Assembly (NCBI GenBank): GCA_013112535.1
Contig: JABFGI010000008.1
Coordinates: forward strand, 1-64,000
Length of the DNA stretch: 64,000 bases
Direction of reading: 5' to 3'
Source: Pseudomonadota bacterium
GTDB lineage: Bacteria > Pseudomonadota > Gammaproteobacteria > Eutrophobiales > Eutrophobiaceae
Part shown: piece by piece, positions 23,818 through 32,426 of the stretch
Position numbering within the stretch: the stretch's first letter is position 1
Layout of the letters: every line of letters starts with the position of its first letter
Made by a program: the position numbers and the translations under genes
Notes under the pieces: model-generated
Database searches by the model: none
What the model saw: only the letters and a program-made list of their open reading frames with translations
Told to the model about the DNA's origin: nothing

Positions 23818-26316
23818 ATGTCTGAAAAGAATGATGAGCTCCGAAAGCGGATTGAAGAGCTAATACCTATTAACGAATTGCCGCCAAATCTCCAGTCAAA
23901 ATTACTGGAGCGAGCCCAAATTTTAGAAGTCAAGAAATCAAGGTTTCTCTTTAAGCAGGGCGACAAGGATGATTATTCCTATTATTTACTCGATGGTGAG
24001 GTTGAGTTACATGCGAATAAGCAGCTCGACAGTGTCATTCAAAGTACAAGCGATCGTGCTAAATATGCCCTGGCGCAATTACAGCCACGACAGTTCTCGG
24101 TAAAAGCCAAGACAGAATTAAAGGTATTGCTGGTTGAGCGTAAGCATCTCGACCAATTAATGTTGCTTGCACAGGAAAGCACTCTGAACCCCACCTTAAC
24201 GGGTGGCGGAACTGTCATAGAAGTCGATGAAGTTGATGGCGTTGATGATGATACTGACTGGATGACGCAGATGTTGCAATCAGAATTATTTTCGCGCATG
24301 CCGACGCACAATATACATCAGCTATTTGCCCTGCTTGAACCTATTGAGTTTAAAGCTGGAGATGTGGTCATTAAACAAGGCGATCCTGGAGAGCATTATT
24401 ATATTATTTCAGAAGGGCGTTGTGCGGTATCACGTAAACCATCACCACAAAGTAAAGACGTTAAACTGGCCGAACTTAAAGTAGGGGACAGTTTTGGTGA
24501 AGAAGCGCTAATTTCAGAATCAACACGTAACGCTACCGTTACAATGATGACTGATGGTGTATTGATGCAATTGGCAAAAGACACATTCGTCGAGTTAGTT
24601 AAAAATCCAACCTTGCAGTCGCTAAAGTTTGATGAAGCCGAAGCACTGGTTAATGAAGGTAGTGCGAAGTTTTTAGACGTGCGTTTTCCAAATGAACATA
24701 AGGAATCATCAATTGAAAACAGTCTTAATATTCCACTGAATTCATTGCGGTTACAGATTGATAAACTTGATACATCACTGATATACATTCTTTATTGTGA
24801 TACCGGTAGTCGTAGTTCTACCGGCACGTTTTTATTAGCAGAAAGAGGATTTGATGTCACTTATCTGGACGGCGGATTAGTTAATAATCCAGACGCGGCA
24901 AGTGTAAAAGCTACCGAAGCGGAAGAAACGAAAGCAAAACCAGAAGAAAAACATGAGCCGGTCAAGAAAGAAACAAAAGTTGATGACGCACCGAAGCCTG
25001 TAGAACCCGCCCCAAAAACTGATGATTCAGATAATGTAGAAATTGATGCTGAAGCTCGTGTTGAATTGTTGAATGCGAAGTTGGAAACAACTCAGTTAGA
25101 AATAACAAAAGTAGGCACGGAAGAAAAAGATGATACGGATCTGAAAAAGAAAAAAGAGCACGAAGAAGCCAGAAAAAAACTGGAAGAAGCGAAACAAAAA
25201 CTGGAGCAACAAAAGAAACAGGCTGAAACTGAAGCTAAACAGAAAGCAGAGCAGGAAGCGGCAAGAATTCAGAAAATGAAAGAAGAGTCTGAAAAGCAAA
25301 TGCAACTTGAGAAGAAAAAACTGGAAGAAGTTTATAACAAAAATGCCATGGAAATGGAGAAGTTGCAGAAGGCAAAAGAAGCAGCTGAAGAAAAAATGCG
25401 CTTAGAGCGTGAAAAACTTGAGCAGCAGGCGGAAGAAGCACGCAAGCAAATAGAAGAAGCAAAACGAATCAAGGAAGAAGCGGAAGCTTCAAAAAAGCAA
25501 TTGGAAGAAGTTGAAGCGTCCCAAAAACGTTTGGAAGAGGAATCTGCAAAGAAACGGCTTGAAGATGAAGAAAGGGAAAAGCAGTTGCAAGCTAAAGCCA
25601 AAGCTAAAATAGAAGTAGAGCGTAAGAAGTTGGCAGAACAATACGAACGTAATTCAAAAGAGTTTGAAGAATTACAAAAAGAAAAAGCAGCTGCAGAAGC
25701 TGCTCGTGCTGCCGCAAAGCAAGAAGCGGCTAAGATGATTGAAGAATACAAAATGTCTCATGACAAGACGCACGCAGAAGAACAAGCGAAGTTAAAAGCT
25801 GAACGTCAAAAGCTCGAGGAAGAGGCAAAGAAAATTCAGGCATCAATGAAGCAAATTCAGCAAGCCAAGGAAGAAGCTGAAAGAATCAAGCAGGAAGCAC
25901 TTCAACATGCTTCTGAATTAAAAACAAAACAGATGGATTCTACAAATTCACAAGTACAGCGCGATAAACTGGAAGTAGAAATTAAGGCAGCAGAGGAAAA
26001 GGCTGTCGAAGCTGAGCGTGAAATTGAAGATGCTGTTCATAGAGAAAAATTAACCGAGTCAGCAAAATACGAAAATGAAGCAGATCTGGATAAGAAGAAA
26101 AAACAAGAACAAGCATTGCTTGCACAAATTACAGGTGATTTAGAAGCGTTTGAAGAAGAACAGGAAGAAGAAAAAGCATCGATAACGCAAGTACAGATGC
26201 AGGCAGATATGATGAAACGGATTAAATTAAAAGCAGCGGAAGCCAAGAAAAATGCAGCTAAAGCAAATGAAAACCTGCTTGACGATATATCAAAACAACT
26301 AGGTAACGGGGACTAA
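23818..26316 (+). CDS. CNBD-CNBD-rhodanese protein with a long coiled-coil tail
   Basis: 832 residues, cytoplasmic. Residues ~28-120 are a first cyclic-nucleotide-binding fold lacking the phosphate-binding cassette. Residues ~160-265 are a second with the cassette intact ('GDSFGEEALISESTRNATV'). Residues ~270-355 are a rhodanese domain with active loop CDTGSRS (Cys327, C-x4-R). From ~370 to the end there is a Pro/Lys linker, then ~420 residues of nearly continuous Glu/Lys/Ala heptad coiled coil. The protein has a close paralogue at 28850 (same order, shorter tail). It suggests a ligand- and sulfur-responsive scaffold or filament-forming protein; partner unknown. Stand-alone gene with a ~75-base gap to the Fae-like gene. 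Confidence 0.88.
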   Translation: MSEKNDELRKRIEELIPINELPPNLQSKLLERAQILEVKKSRFLFKQGDKDDYSYYLLDGEVELHANKQLDSVIQSTSDRAKYALAQLQPRQFSVKAKTELKVLLVERKHLDQLMLLAQESTLNPTLTGGGTVIEVDEVDGVDDDTDWMTQMLQSELFSRMPTHNIHQLFALLEPIEFKAGDVVIKQGDPGEHYYIISEGRCAVSRKPSPQSKDVKLAELKVGDSFGEEALISESTRNATVTMMTDGVLMQLAKDTFVELVKNPTLQSLKFDEAEALVNEGSAKFLDVRFPNEHKESSIENSLNIPLNSLRLQIDKLDTSLIYILYCDTGSRSSTGTFLLAERGFDVTYLDGGLVNNPDAASVKATEAEETKAKPEEKHEPVKKETKVDDAPKPVEPAPKTDDSDNVEIDAEARVELLNAKLETTQLEITKVGTEEKDDTDLKKKKEHEEARKKLEEAKQKLEQQKKQAETEAKQKAEQEAARIQKMKEESEKQMQLEKKKLEEVYNKNAMEMEKLQKAKEAAEEKMRLEREKLEQQAEEARKQIEEAKRIKEEAEASKKQLEEVEASQKRLEEESAKKRLEDEEREKQLQAKAKAKIEVERKKLAEQYERNSKEFEELQKEKAAAEAARAAAKQEAAKMIEEYKMSHDKTHAEEQAKLKAERQKLEEEAKKIQASMKQIQQAKEEAERIKQEALQHASELKTKQMDSTNSQVQRDKLEVEIKAAEEKAVEAEREIEDAVHREKLTESAKYENEADLDKKKKQEQALLAQITGDLEAFEEEQEEEKASITQVQMQADMMKRIKLKAAEAKKNAAKANENLLDDISKQLGNGD

Positions 26317-26390
26317 ATAATCTTACCCTGTTATCTCTTTTTATTTTTCAATAAATAATTTTCATAAAAATAGTTTAAGGAGTATTAAAT

Positions 26391-26939
26391 ATGAGTGATC
26401 GTATAGTAATGCGTGTTGGCGAAGCGTTGGTAGCAGGTGGTCCACCAGGAACTGCAGCTGAGCCTGAAGTCGTTATCGGTGAGCTGGATGGACCTTTTGG
26501 AACTGCTTTTGCTAATCAAATGGCATCACAGGTAAAAGGGCATTCAAAAGTATTGGCCATAATGAATACCGATACAATGGTGCGACCAGCAACATTAATG
26601 GTTAGTAAAGTAACGGTTAACAAAGAACGTTATACCAATATCCTTATGGGGACTGTGCAAGGTGCAATTGCAAATGGTGTGCTTGATGCAGTTAGAAATG
26701 GTGATATACCTAAAGAGAAAGCTAATGATCTCGGAATCATTGTCTCAGTCTGGTTAAACCCATTAGTTGCTACTGCTGATGATTTAGATCATAAAATTCT
26801 GTTTGATATTCATCGAAAGGCAACTGCCGCTGCGATTCATAAAGCAATGAATAACGAACCTGATATTGACTGGTTATTGGAAAATCAGGAAAAGCTTGTT
26901 CACAAGTATTATCAAATGGGACTCGACGGTAAAATTTGA
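26391..26939 (+). CDS. formaldehyde-activating enzyme (Fae) homologue
   Basis: 182 residues, the length of Fae. Fae condenses formaldehyde with tetrahydromethanopterin in methylotrophs. The family signature is clear: 'VGEALVAGGPPG', 'GPFGTAFANQMASQVKGHSK', 'LMVSKVTVNKERYTNILMGT' and 'DAVRNGDIPKEKANDLGIIV'. By eye alignment, the conserved His of the 'HIDL' block, thought to be catalytic, is replaced by Glu/Pro residues ('EPEVVIG'), so activity may differ; this group may be Fae-like proteins of other function. No other C1 or methanopterin genes are in the window. Strong RBS TAAGGAG. It lies between the two CNBD-rhodanese paralogues. Confidence 0.85.
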   Translation: MSDRIVMRVGEALVAGGPPGTAAEPEVVIGELDGPFGTAFANQMASQVKGHSKVLAIMNTDTMVRPATLMVSKVTVNKERYTNILMGTVQGAIANGVLDAVRNGDIPKEKANDLGIIVSVWLNPLVATADDLDHKILFDIHRKATAAAIHKAMNNEPDIDWLLENQEKLVHKYYQMGLDGKI

Positions 26940-26972
26940 ACAGTCTCTGATAAGTGCGTTACATTTAAAATA

Positions 26973-28187
26973 ATGTCGATGAAAAAATATTTTAAAACTG
27001 TTTTTTTTGTTAGCCTGTTATTTTTTTCATCTATTTTAGTAGCAGAGAATAATGAAAGTTATCCTGTTATAAATAGTAATGTCATCTTATCTTCAGAATA
27101 CTTGTCTTCAACTTATCATCGTGTTGATTCTGTTGATATCAACAATGGTTATTATCATTTTATCGTTGAATCAGATATTGGACATTACGATATTCATTCA
27201 CTCGCTTTATTAAAGAAGCGAGTGAATGAAATTAAAACAGTTTCGCGTGCGATAAATTTATATGAGCAACAAGACAATGAGTTTTCAGGCGAGTTGCGTA
27301 GCCAGTTGATAATTTCCGGTGGTTCTGCTGTCGATTTATTGACAGCACCTATAAGTTCTGCAAAAAACCTGGCAGGTCAAATAGCCGGTAATCTTAATGC
27401 TACACTTGAAGGAGAAGACGCATTCGTTTATCAAGCAAAGAAGCATAGATCTTATGAGCCGAAAGATCTAACGACAGCAACACATAAACGTAACATCGCA
27501 TTCCAACTTGGACTTGATATGTATACCAATAACATGAAAGTTCAATCTTTTCTTAATACCGTTGCAAACGCACGATCTTCAGGTAAAGTTTCTGCCGGTG
27601 TTGGTTTAAGTAATGATGTCAGGAATGTGGATGAGATGGATCTGAAAATAAAATATTTAATTAAAAACAGCTCACTTTCTGAATTAAATGTCCATAACAG
27701 TGAATGGTTATCCAGAGTTGGTATAAAAGAATCATTAGTTAAAAGATTTTTGGGGCATCCTGTATTGTCACCAACGAATAAAACTTTAATTACAGCCTAT
27801 TTAACAAAGCTCGAAAATGTATCGAGACTGGATAAATTTATAGAGTTAGCTTTAACTACTAATAATGAATTACAAGCAACTTTATACGAGAGACTAAGTA
27901 AAAAGTTATGGCAGTATCATAATAATTTTGAAAAAATCTCTGTTTTATCAAATTATAAAGGACAGGTAGCGGCTATTACTGTTTCACGTAAAATAGTATT
28001 CTTTGATACTGCCGATCTTGTTATCTGGTCTGAAGAAAATCAGGAACAGTACGAAAAAGCGGCTGAACATGCAAAAAAATCGGGTTATAAAGGCTGGGAG
28101 ATAGTGAGCTTCGGTGAACTGACTCCATTAGCTAGTAAAAATATTGATTTATTGGCATACAGACAACAAGTTATTGTATCTGAGTAA
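26973..28187 (+). CDS. secreted protein of unknown function
   Basis: 404 residues. A Sec signal peptide at ~1-25 ('KTVFFVSLLFFSSILVA') precedes a long mixed alpha/beta chain. The segment 'IISGGSAVDLLTAPISSAKN' near residue 115 is the only low-complexity hydrophobic stretch. No catalytic motif or known domain recognised. It follows the Fae homologue by 33 bases on the same strand and may be cotranscribed. Convergent with a 100-residue protein on the minus strand. Confidence 0.75.
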   Translation: MSMKKYFKTVFFVSLLFFSSILVAENNESYPVINSNVILSSEYLSSTYHRVDSVDINNGYYHFIVESDIGHYDIHSLALLKKRVNEIKTVSRAINLYEQQDNEFSGELRSQLIISGGSAVDLLTAPISSAKNLAGQIAGNLNATLEGEDAFVYQAKKHRSYEPKDLTTATHKRNIAFQLGLDMYTNNMKVQSFLNTVANARSSGKVSAGVGLSNDVRNVDEMDLKIKYLIKNSSLSELNVHNSEWLSRVGIKESLVKRFLGHPVLSPTNKTLITAYLTKLENVSRLDKFIELALTTNNELQATLYERLSKKLWQYHNNFEKISVLSNYKGQVAAITVSRKIVFFDTADLVIWSEENQEQYEKAAEHAKKSGYKGWEIVSFGELTPLASKNIDLLAYRQQVIVSE

Positions 28188-28190
28188 TTA

Positions 28191-28493
28191 TTAAGGCTCA
28201 GAAGTAGGGTCTGTTGATGTATCCTCTAATTGTTTACTCAATGTATCGTGTCGATCACGTTGAAGACTTAGAAGTAATGATCTGATATTTTTTATATGTT
28301 TCATATAGATTTTTAATAAACCAATTTCAACGGGTGTTTTTGCATTACCTATTGAACGAATTCTTTCCTCGTAACAACTTAAATCATGAAGTAGCATTTC
28401 TTCATTATCATCAAGCATCTTTTCATAAAGAAAGATTTCCCATAACAGGGCTTGTTCTTTTTTATCTATCTTTATTAATTCCTTAGCAAACAC
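28191..28493 (-). CDS. small cytoplasmic helical protein, unknown function
   Basis: 100 residues, highly charged and probably all-helical ('KIDKKEQALLWEIFLYEKML', 'RIRSIGNAKTPVEIGLLKIY'). No signal peptide, membrane segment or recognised motif. AGGAG-like RBS precedes the ATG. It lies between the secreted unknown and the second CNBD-rhodanese gene; the four-base gap to its convergent neighbour leaves no room for a terminator there. Hypothetical, supported by length, codon use and RBS. Confidence 0.6.
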   Translation of the reverse strand: MFAKELIKIDKKEQALLWEIFLYEKMLDDNEEMLLHDLSCYEERIRSIGNAKTPVEIGLLKIYMKHIKNIRSLLLSLQRDRHDTLSKQLEDTSTDPTSEP

Positions 28494-28849
28494 AAACTTT
28501 CTCCTAATCAGTAACTATAAGTAAATAGCGCAAGCCGTGTGCCAAAAATTAAAATAAGAAATAATTATTAATATAATCAGTTAGTTGGGATAATTTTTTC
28601 CTTATTATTAAGTAATTATTTTAGCAATTTATGTCTAAATTGAAGGCTTTTCGTCGTTACGAAACGACGATTTTTATAAGTTTTACATCTGATTTTCTTT
28701 TACAACTATTAATATAAAAAATTTAGTTTAAAGAGATTAAATCTTGTGAGCATGTTCACAGATTAAGGTTTTGTCTGTATTAACAAGGAATTAAATAGCC
28801 TAAATATATACGCATAATTATTAAACGGTAAATGTGGAAGTGGTTAATT
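28494..28849. other. 356-base intergenic region, AT-rich, with one hairpin
   Basis: It separates the divergent small protein gene and the CNBD-rhodanese gene. The only clear structure is a terminator-like hairpin at 28651-28675. The remainder is strongly A/T-rich and no open frame of substance is present. Confidence 0.5.
28651..28675 (+). terminator. terminator-like hairpin without an obvious gene in front
   Basis: TCGTCGTT, loop ACGA, AACGACGA, then TTTTT, oriented to the plus strand. The nearest plus-strand gene stop is 460 bases upstream, and the next plus-strand gene starts 175 bases later, so it may end a small RNA or act in the leader of the gene at 28850. Confidence 0.7.
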
Positions 28850-30733
28850 ATGGCTCCGCAGTCAGATATTGAATTAAACAATGTATTAAGGTCGCTTGTT
28901 CCGATAAGCAATTTATCTAAAGATTCTATAGAGCAGATTTCTGCCAGTTCAGAAATTCAAACCTTCGCTGAAGGTTATATTATCTTTAATGAAGGTGATA
29001 ATGATGAATATGCTTATTATTTATTAGAAGGGAAGCTGGAACTCATCTCAACAAATAGCACGAACTTTCAAATTATTTCGGGAACAGATGATGCGCGTTA
29101 TCCTTTAGCACAGTTTCAGCCACGTCAATATACAGCTAAAGCCGTAACAGACTCCATGGTGTTGGCGATAAACAGAACTTTTCTTGATTCATTATTAGTT
29201 GGGAACCGGGTTGATAACTCATCTATGGAACATGGTGTAGAAGTAAATGATATTGATAGTGATGATACTGATGACTGGATGAGCCGAATTTTACAATCAC
29301 CACTTTACATTAATATCTCTGTTGAAAATATACATAAGATATTTACCAAAATTGAATCGCTTGATGTGAAAAAAGGTGAAGTTGTAATCAATCAAGGTGA
29401 TGACGGTGATTTCTATTACATTATACAAATTGGCCGTTGTAGCGTATCGAGAAAACCTACTTCTACATCACAAGACATTAAGTTAACCGAATTAAGAGAA
29501 GGTGATGCGTTTGGTGAAGAATCGATTATAGCAAATTTAAAACGTAATGCCTCCGTGACCATGTTAACTGATGGCAGGTTAATGCGACTCGAAAAAAATG
29601 ACTTTAAGGAGTTAATTCTTAATCCTATATTAAAGGAAATTGATTTTGAGTCAGCTCAATCATTGATAAACAAGGGTGCTGTTTGGCTGGATGTTCGTTA
29701 TCCTGATGAGTATCAGGATTACGCAATAGAAGGAAGTTTAAATATACCCTTGAACCTGCTCCGTTTGCAGGTTGAAAAACTCGATAAGTCAAGACAGTAT
29801 ATTGTTTGTTGTGATACAGCTTCTCGTAGTTCTATAGCAGCCTATATTCTTGCGCAAAATGGTTACGATGTGCTTCATTTAAATAAAGGTTTAAAGAGCC
29901 TGTTACGAGACGAAGATATAGAGCAAATAGAAACGCAGGAAATTGCAAAAATAGAATCTACTAATGTTGTACCTTTTAAAAATAGTAATCCTGAAAATGA
30001 ACATGTTTTAAGCAGTACGTTTCATGATGAAATGACACTCTTGCGTGAAGAGCTGGATTCAATAAAAAATCAATTCAAGGAATTGTCTAACGTAAGGCAG
30101 ATGGCAACGGAGCTTAAAAAAACAGTTATATCTGATACTGAAAAGAAATTAAAAATACAAAGAGAGCGGATTAATTTACAAACACAAAATGCTAATAAGT
30201 TGATTCAGCAAGCACAGAAATTACAACAGGAACTTAAAGATGAAAAACGTTTTATACATGAAGAGGTTGATAAAAGTCGCCTGGCGCAAGAGCAAACTAT
30301 GCATAATATACAAAAAAGTATAAATCAGCGTTTGATGGACGAAGAAAAGAAGATGCAGGAATTTTATTCATGGAAAGATAAAGAGATTAAAAAAATAAGA
30401 GAGCTTAAGAAAACAGCTGAGCAGGAATATCTGGCTAATAAAATAGAAAATGAATTGAAAAATAAAGAACAGCCTGACCATAAATCTGTGAATGCTGAAG
30501 TTGATAAACATCAAGCAGATGAAAAACAGATAATAAGTAGTGATTTAAAGGAATGGTTAAAGGAACAGGTTAAAAATGAATTGTCACCAATCAATCAGGA
30601 AGTACAGCAAGCCAAGCGCCGCTTGATAGAGCAGGCTAATCTACGTGCAGAGAAGTCCAGAAAAATTACCAAGATACATGACCAGACTCTTAGTACTGAA
30701 ATAAATAATCTGGTTAAAGGAATTGATAACTAA
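28850..30733 (+). CDS. CNBD-CNBD-rhodanese protein with coiled-coil tail (paralogue)
   Basis: 627 residues from the ATG at 28850, chosen because GGAAG lies nine bases upstream and the paralogue at 23818 starts with the same 'M-x-polar' layout; a longer start at 28832 is possible. Residue ~20-115 is a degenerate first CNBD, ~155-260 a second CNBD with the cassette ('GDAFGEESIIANLKRNASV'), then a rhodanese domain with active loop CDTASRS (Cys321), and a coiled-coil tail of ~250 residues, roughly half that of the paralogue. The tail begins around 'DEMTLLREELDSIKNQFKE'. No operon partner. Probably forms hetero-oligomers with the paralogue; inference. Confidence 0.87.
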   Translation: MAPQSDIELNNVLRSLVPISNLSKDSIEQISASSEIQTFAEGYIIFNEGDNDEYAYYLLEGKLELISTNSTNFQIISGTDDARYPLAQFQPRQYTAKAVTDSMVLAINRTFLDSLLVGNRVDNSSMEHGVEVNDIDSDDTDDWMSRILQSPLYINISVENIHKIFTKIESLDVKKGEVVINQGDDGDFYYIIQIGRCSVSRKPTSTSQDIKLTELREGDAFGEESIIANLKRNASVTMLTDGRLMRLEKNDFKELILNPILKEIDFESAQSLINKGAVWLDVRYPDEYQDYAIEGSLNIPLNLLRLQVEKLDKSRQYIVCCDTASRSSIAAYILAQNGYDVLHLNKGLKSLLRDEDIEQIETQEIAKIESTNVVPFKNSNPENEHVLSSTFHDEMTLLREELDSIKNQFKELSNVRQMATELKKTVISDTEKKLKIQRERINLQTQNANKLIQQAQKLQQELKDEKRFIHEEVDKSRLAQEQTMHNIQKSINQRLMDEEKKMQEFYSWKDKEIKKIRELKKTAEQEYLANKIENELKNKEQPDHKSVNAEVDKHQADEKQIISSDLKEWLKEQVKNELSPINQEVQQAKRRLIEQANLRAEKSRKITKIHDQTLSTEINNLVKGIDN

Positions 30734-30747
30734 CAGTGACTAGTCTA

Positions 30748-31584
30748 TTACCATAACTCCCAAACGGGAGTGAGTTCCTTCGGAATAGTCGTTAAATTTC
30801 CAAGTTTTGCCCAGGGTGTTTTGCCACTATGGTAATCAGAACCTGCTGATGCGGCCATGTCGTATTTTTTTGCATAATTAGTTACGGTTATAATTTCATC
30901 TTTATTATTATTTCCCGTGACCACTTCAATCGCTTTACCACCGACGTCTTTAAATTCAGAAATTAGTTTTCGTAACTTTGTCGCGGTCATTTTGTATCTT
31001 AATGGATGTGCAATAACAGCAACACCACCTGCGCTATTGATGTTATTGATTGTTTCATCCAGATCAGGCCACTCAACAGAAACATAGCCCGGTTTGTTCC
31101 TAACGAGAAAATGTTTAAAGACATCTGCATAGTTTTTTGCATAATTATTATTGACCAGAAATTGAGCAAAGTGTTGGCGAGTAACAGTACCTTTCCCTGC
31201 AAGTTGCTTTGCATTGTCATAGGCATTGTTGATGCCGGTTTTTTTCAACTTGTCACCAATTTTTATAGCTCGTTCTTCGCGAAGTTGATTTAAATAAATG
31301 GTGGAATCAATGATTGCTTTACTGTTGGCATCGATATTCAATCCAACTATATGGATCGTTTTATTATTCCAACGCATTGATAGTTCAATTCCATTGATCA
31401 AATTTATATTATATTGAGTCGCTGCTGTTTGTGCTTCGGATAGTCCAGCAACAGTATCGTGGTCAGTCAGAGCAAGTGTTTCTACGCCATTATGTGCAGC
31501 CATCTTAACAAGTTCAGTTGGAGTTAATTCGCCATCTGAAGCAGTTGAATGCGCGTGTAAATCGATAGTTGATTGATATTTCAT
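30748..31584 (-). CDS. PHP-domain phosphoesterase (TrpH / RNase AM type)
   Basis: 278 residues. PHP metal-binding motifs are evident: 'DLHAHSTASDGELTPTELV' at the N-terminus, 'ALTDHDTVAGL', 'VIAHPLRYK' and 'GSDYHSG'. The family includes E. coli YciV/RNase AM, a 5'-3' RNase and 3',5'-nucleotide phosphatase. Cytoplasmic. It is the last gene of a four-gene minus-strand operon (apbE, DUF3301, yajQ-type, this gene), starting six bases after the yajQ stop. Confidence 0.92.
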   Translation of the reverse strand: MKYQSTIDLHAHSTASDGELTPTELVKMAAHNGVETLALTDHDTVAGLSEAQTAATQYNINLINGIELSMRWNNKTIHIVGLNIDANSKAIIDSTIYLNQLREERAIKIGDKLKKTGINNAYDNAKQLAGKGTVTRQHFAQFLVNNNYAKNYADVFKHFLVRNKPGYVSVEWPDLDETINNINSAGGVAVIAHPLRYKMTATKLRKLISEFKDVGGKAIEVVTGNNNKDEIITVTNYAKKYDMAASAGSDYHSGKTPWAKLGNLTTIPKELTPVWELW

Positions 31585-31590
31585 CTATGA

Positions 31591-32073
31591 TTAGTCGCGA
31601 AAGTTAATGTATTGAAGAGGAATATCAAATTTTGCTTCTTTTATTTCGGTTATTGTTGCTTGTAAATCATCACGCTTCTTTCCGGTAATACGCACCTGAT
31701 CACCCTGAATAGCGGCTTGTGTTTTTAACTTGCTGGATTTAATCATTTTCACAATTTTTCTGGCAAGTTCTTTATCAACGCCTTTCTTTATACTGACAAT
31801 TTGTCGTGCTTCATTATTATTTTCGACGATGTCGCCATAATCCAGACATCGAATATCAATACCACGTTTTGTTACTTTTGTTTCCAAAATATCCTGAATT
31901 TGTTTTATCTGAAATTCAGAAGAAGAAATAATGGTTAGATTATTATCAACCATTTCAATTTTTGAATTGGTTCCCTTAAAGTCAAAACGATTACTGATTT
32001 CCCTGTTGGCCTGATCAATCGCATTGCTTAATTCATGTTGATCAATTTCGGAAACGACATCAAATGAGGGCAT
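31591..32073 (-). CDS. YajQ-family nucleotide-binding protein
   Basis: 160 residues, the family length. Two RNP-like repeats; signature 'MPSFDVVSEIDQHELSNAID' start, 'NRFDFKGTNSKIEM', and 'FDIPLQYINFRD' at the end. Members of this family bind c-di-GMP in Xanthomonas and Pseudomonas and nucleic acids elsewhere. Cytoplasmic. RBS AGGAG precedes the start. Cotranscribed with the PHP phosphoesterase. Confidence 0.95.
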   Translation of the reverse strand: MPSFDVVSEIDQHELSNAIDQANREISNRFDFKGTNSKIEMVDNNLTIISSSEFQIKQIQDILETKVTKRGIDIRCLDYGDIVENNNEARQIVSIKKGVDKELARKIVKMIKSSKLKTQAAIQGDQVRITGKKRDDLQATITEIKEAKFDIPLQYINFRD

Positions 32074-32099
32074 GGTATAAACTCTCCTGACAATACTAT

Positions 32100-32426
32100 T
32101 TAATGAACATTATCGTGAATTATACCATCAGGATGATCAAGCTGTATGAATTGAAGCTGATTACCAATCAAATAGGCCGTTCCGTTAAAGCGGTTGTGTC
32201 CATCAAGGCTGAATTCAAAATGATAATAACGGTGAAACGCAAAATTCCCCGAATAATTACGCCCGGGTTTCATTGATTCTAAAGAAACAGTTTCATCCAG
32301 AAATTGAAAATTTACATCCTGGCAGTAGCGTCTTGAACGCGATACGGCTGTTTCGCGTGCGCGTAAAGTATCCTGCCAAAACCAGATGACAAGTCCTAAT
32401 AGAATTAAAAAAATAATTTCGTTCAT
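32100..32426 (-). CDS. DUF3301 small membrane-anchored protein
   Basis: 108 residues. An N-terminal membrane helix (~3-17 'EIIFLILLGLVIWFW') and the family block 'WQDTLRARETAV..SRRYC', then a short beta-rich domain. Widespread in gammaproteobacteria with no assigned function. It overlaps the apbE stop by four bases, indicating translational coupling. Confidence 0.85.
   Translation of the reverse strand: MNEIIFLILLGLVIWFWQDTLRARETAVSRSRRYCQDVNFQFLDETVSLESMKPGRNYSGNFAFHRYYHFEFSLDGHNRFNGTAYLIGNQLQFIQLDHPDGIIHDNVH

Noticed and set aside
25096-25751. Several minus-strand open frames (Phe, Leu, Ser rich) within the coiled coil gene
   Set aside because: They are antisense images of the Glu/Lys/Ala coiled coil (GAA, AAA, GCA codons give Phe, Leu, Ser); the plus frame is a clear continuous protein.
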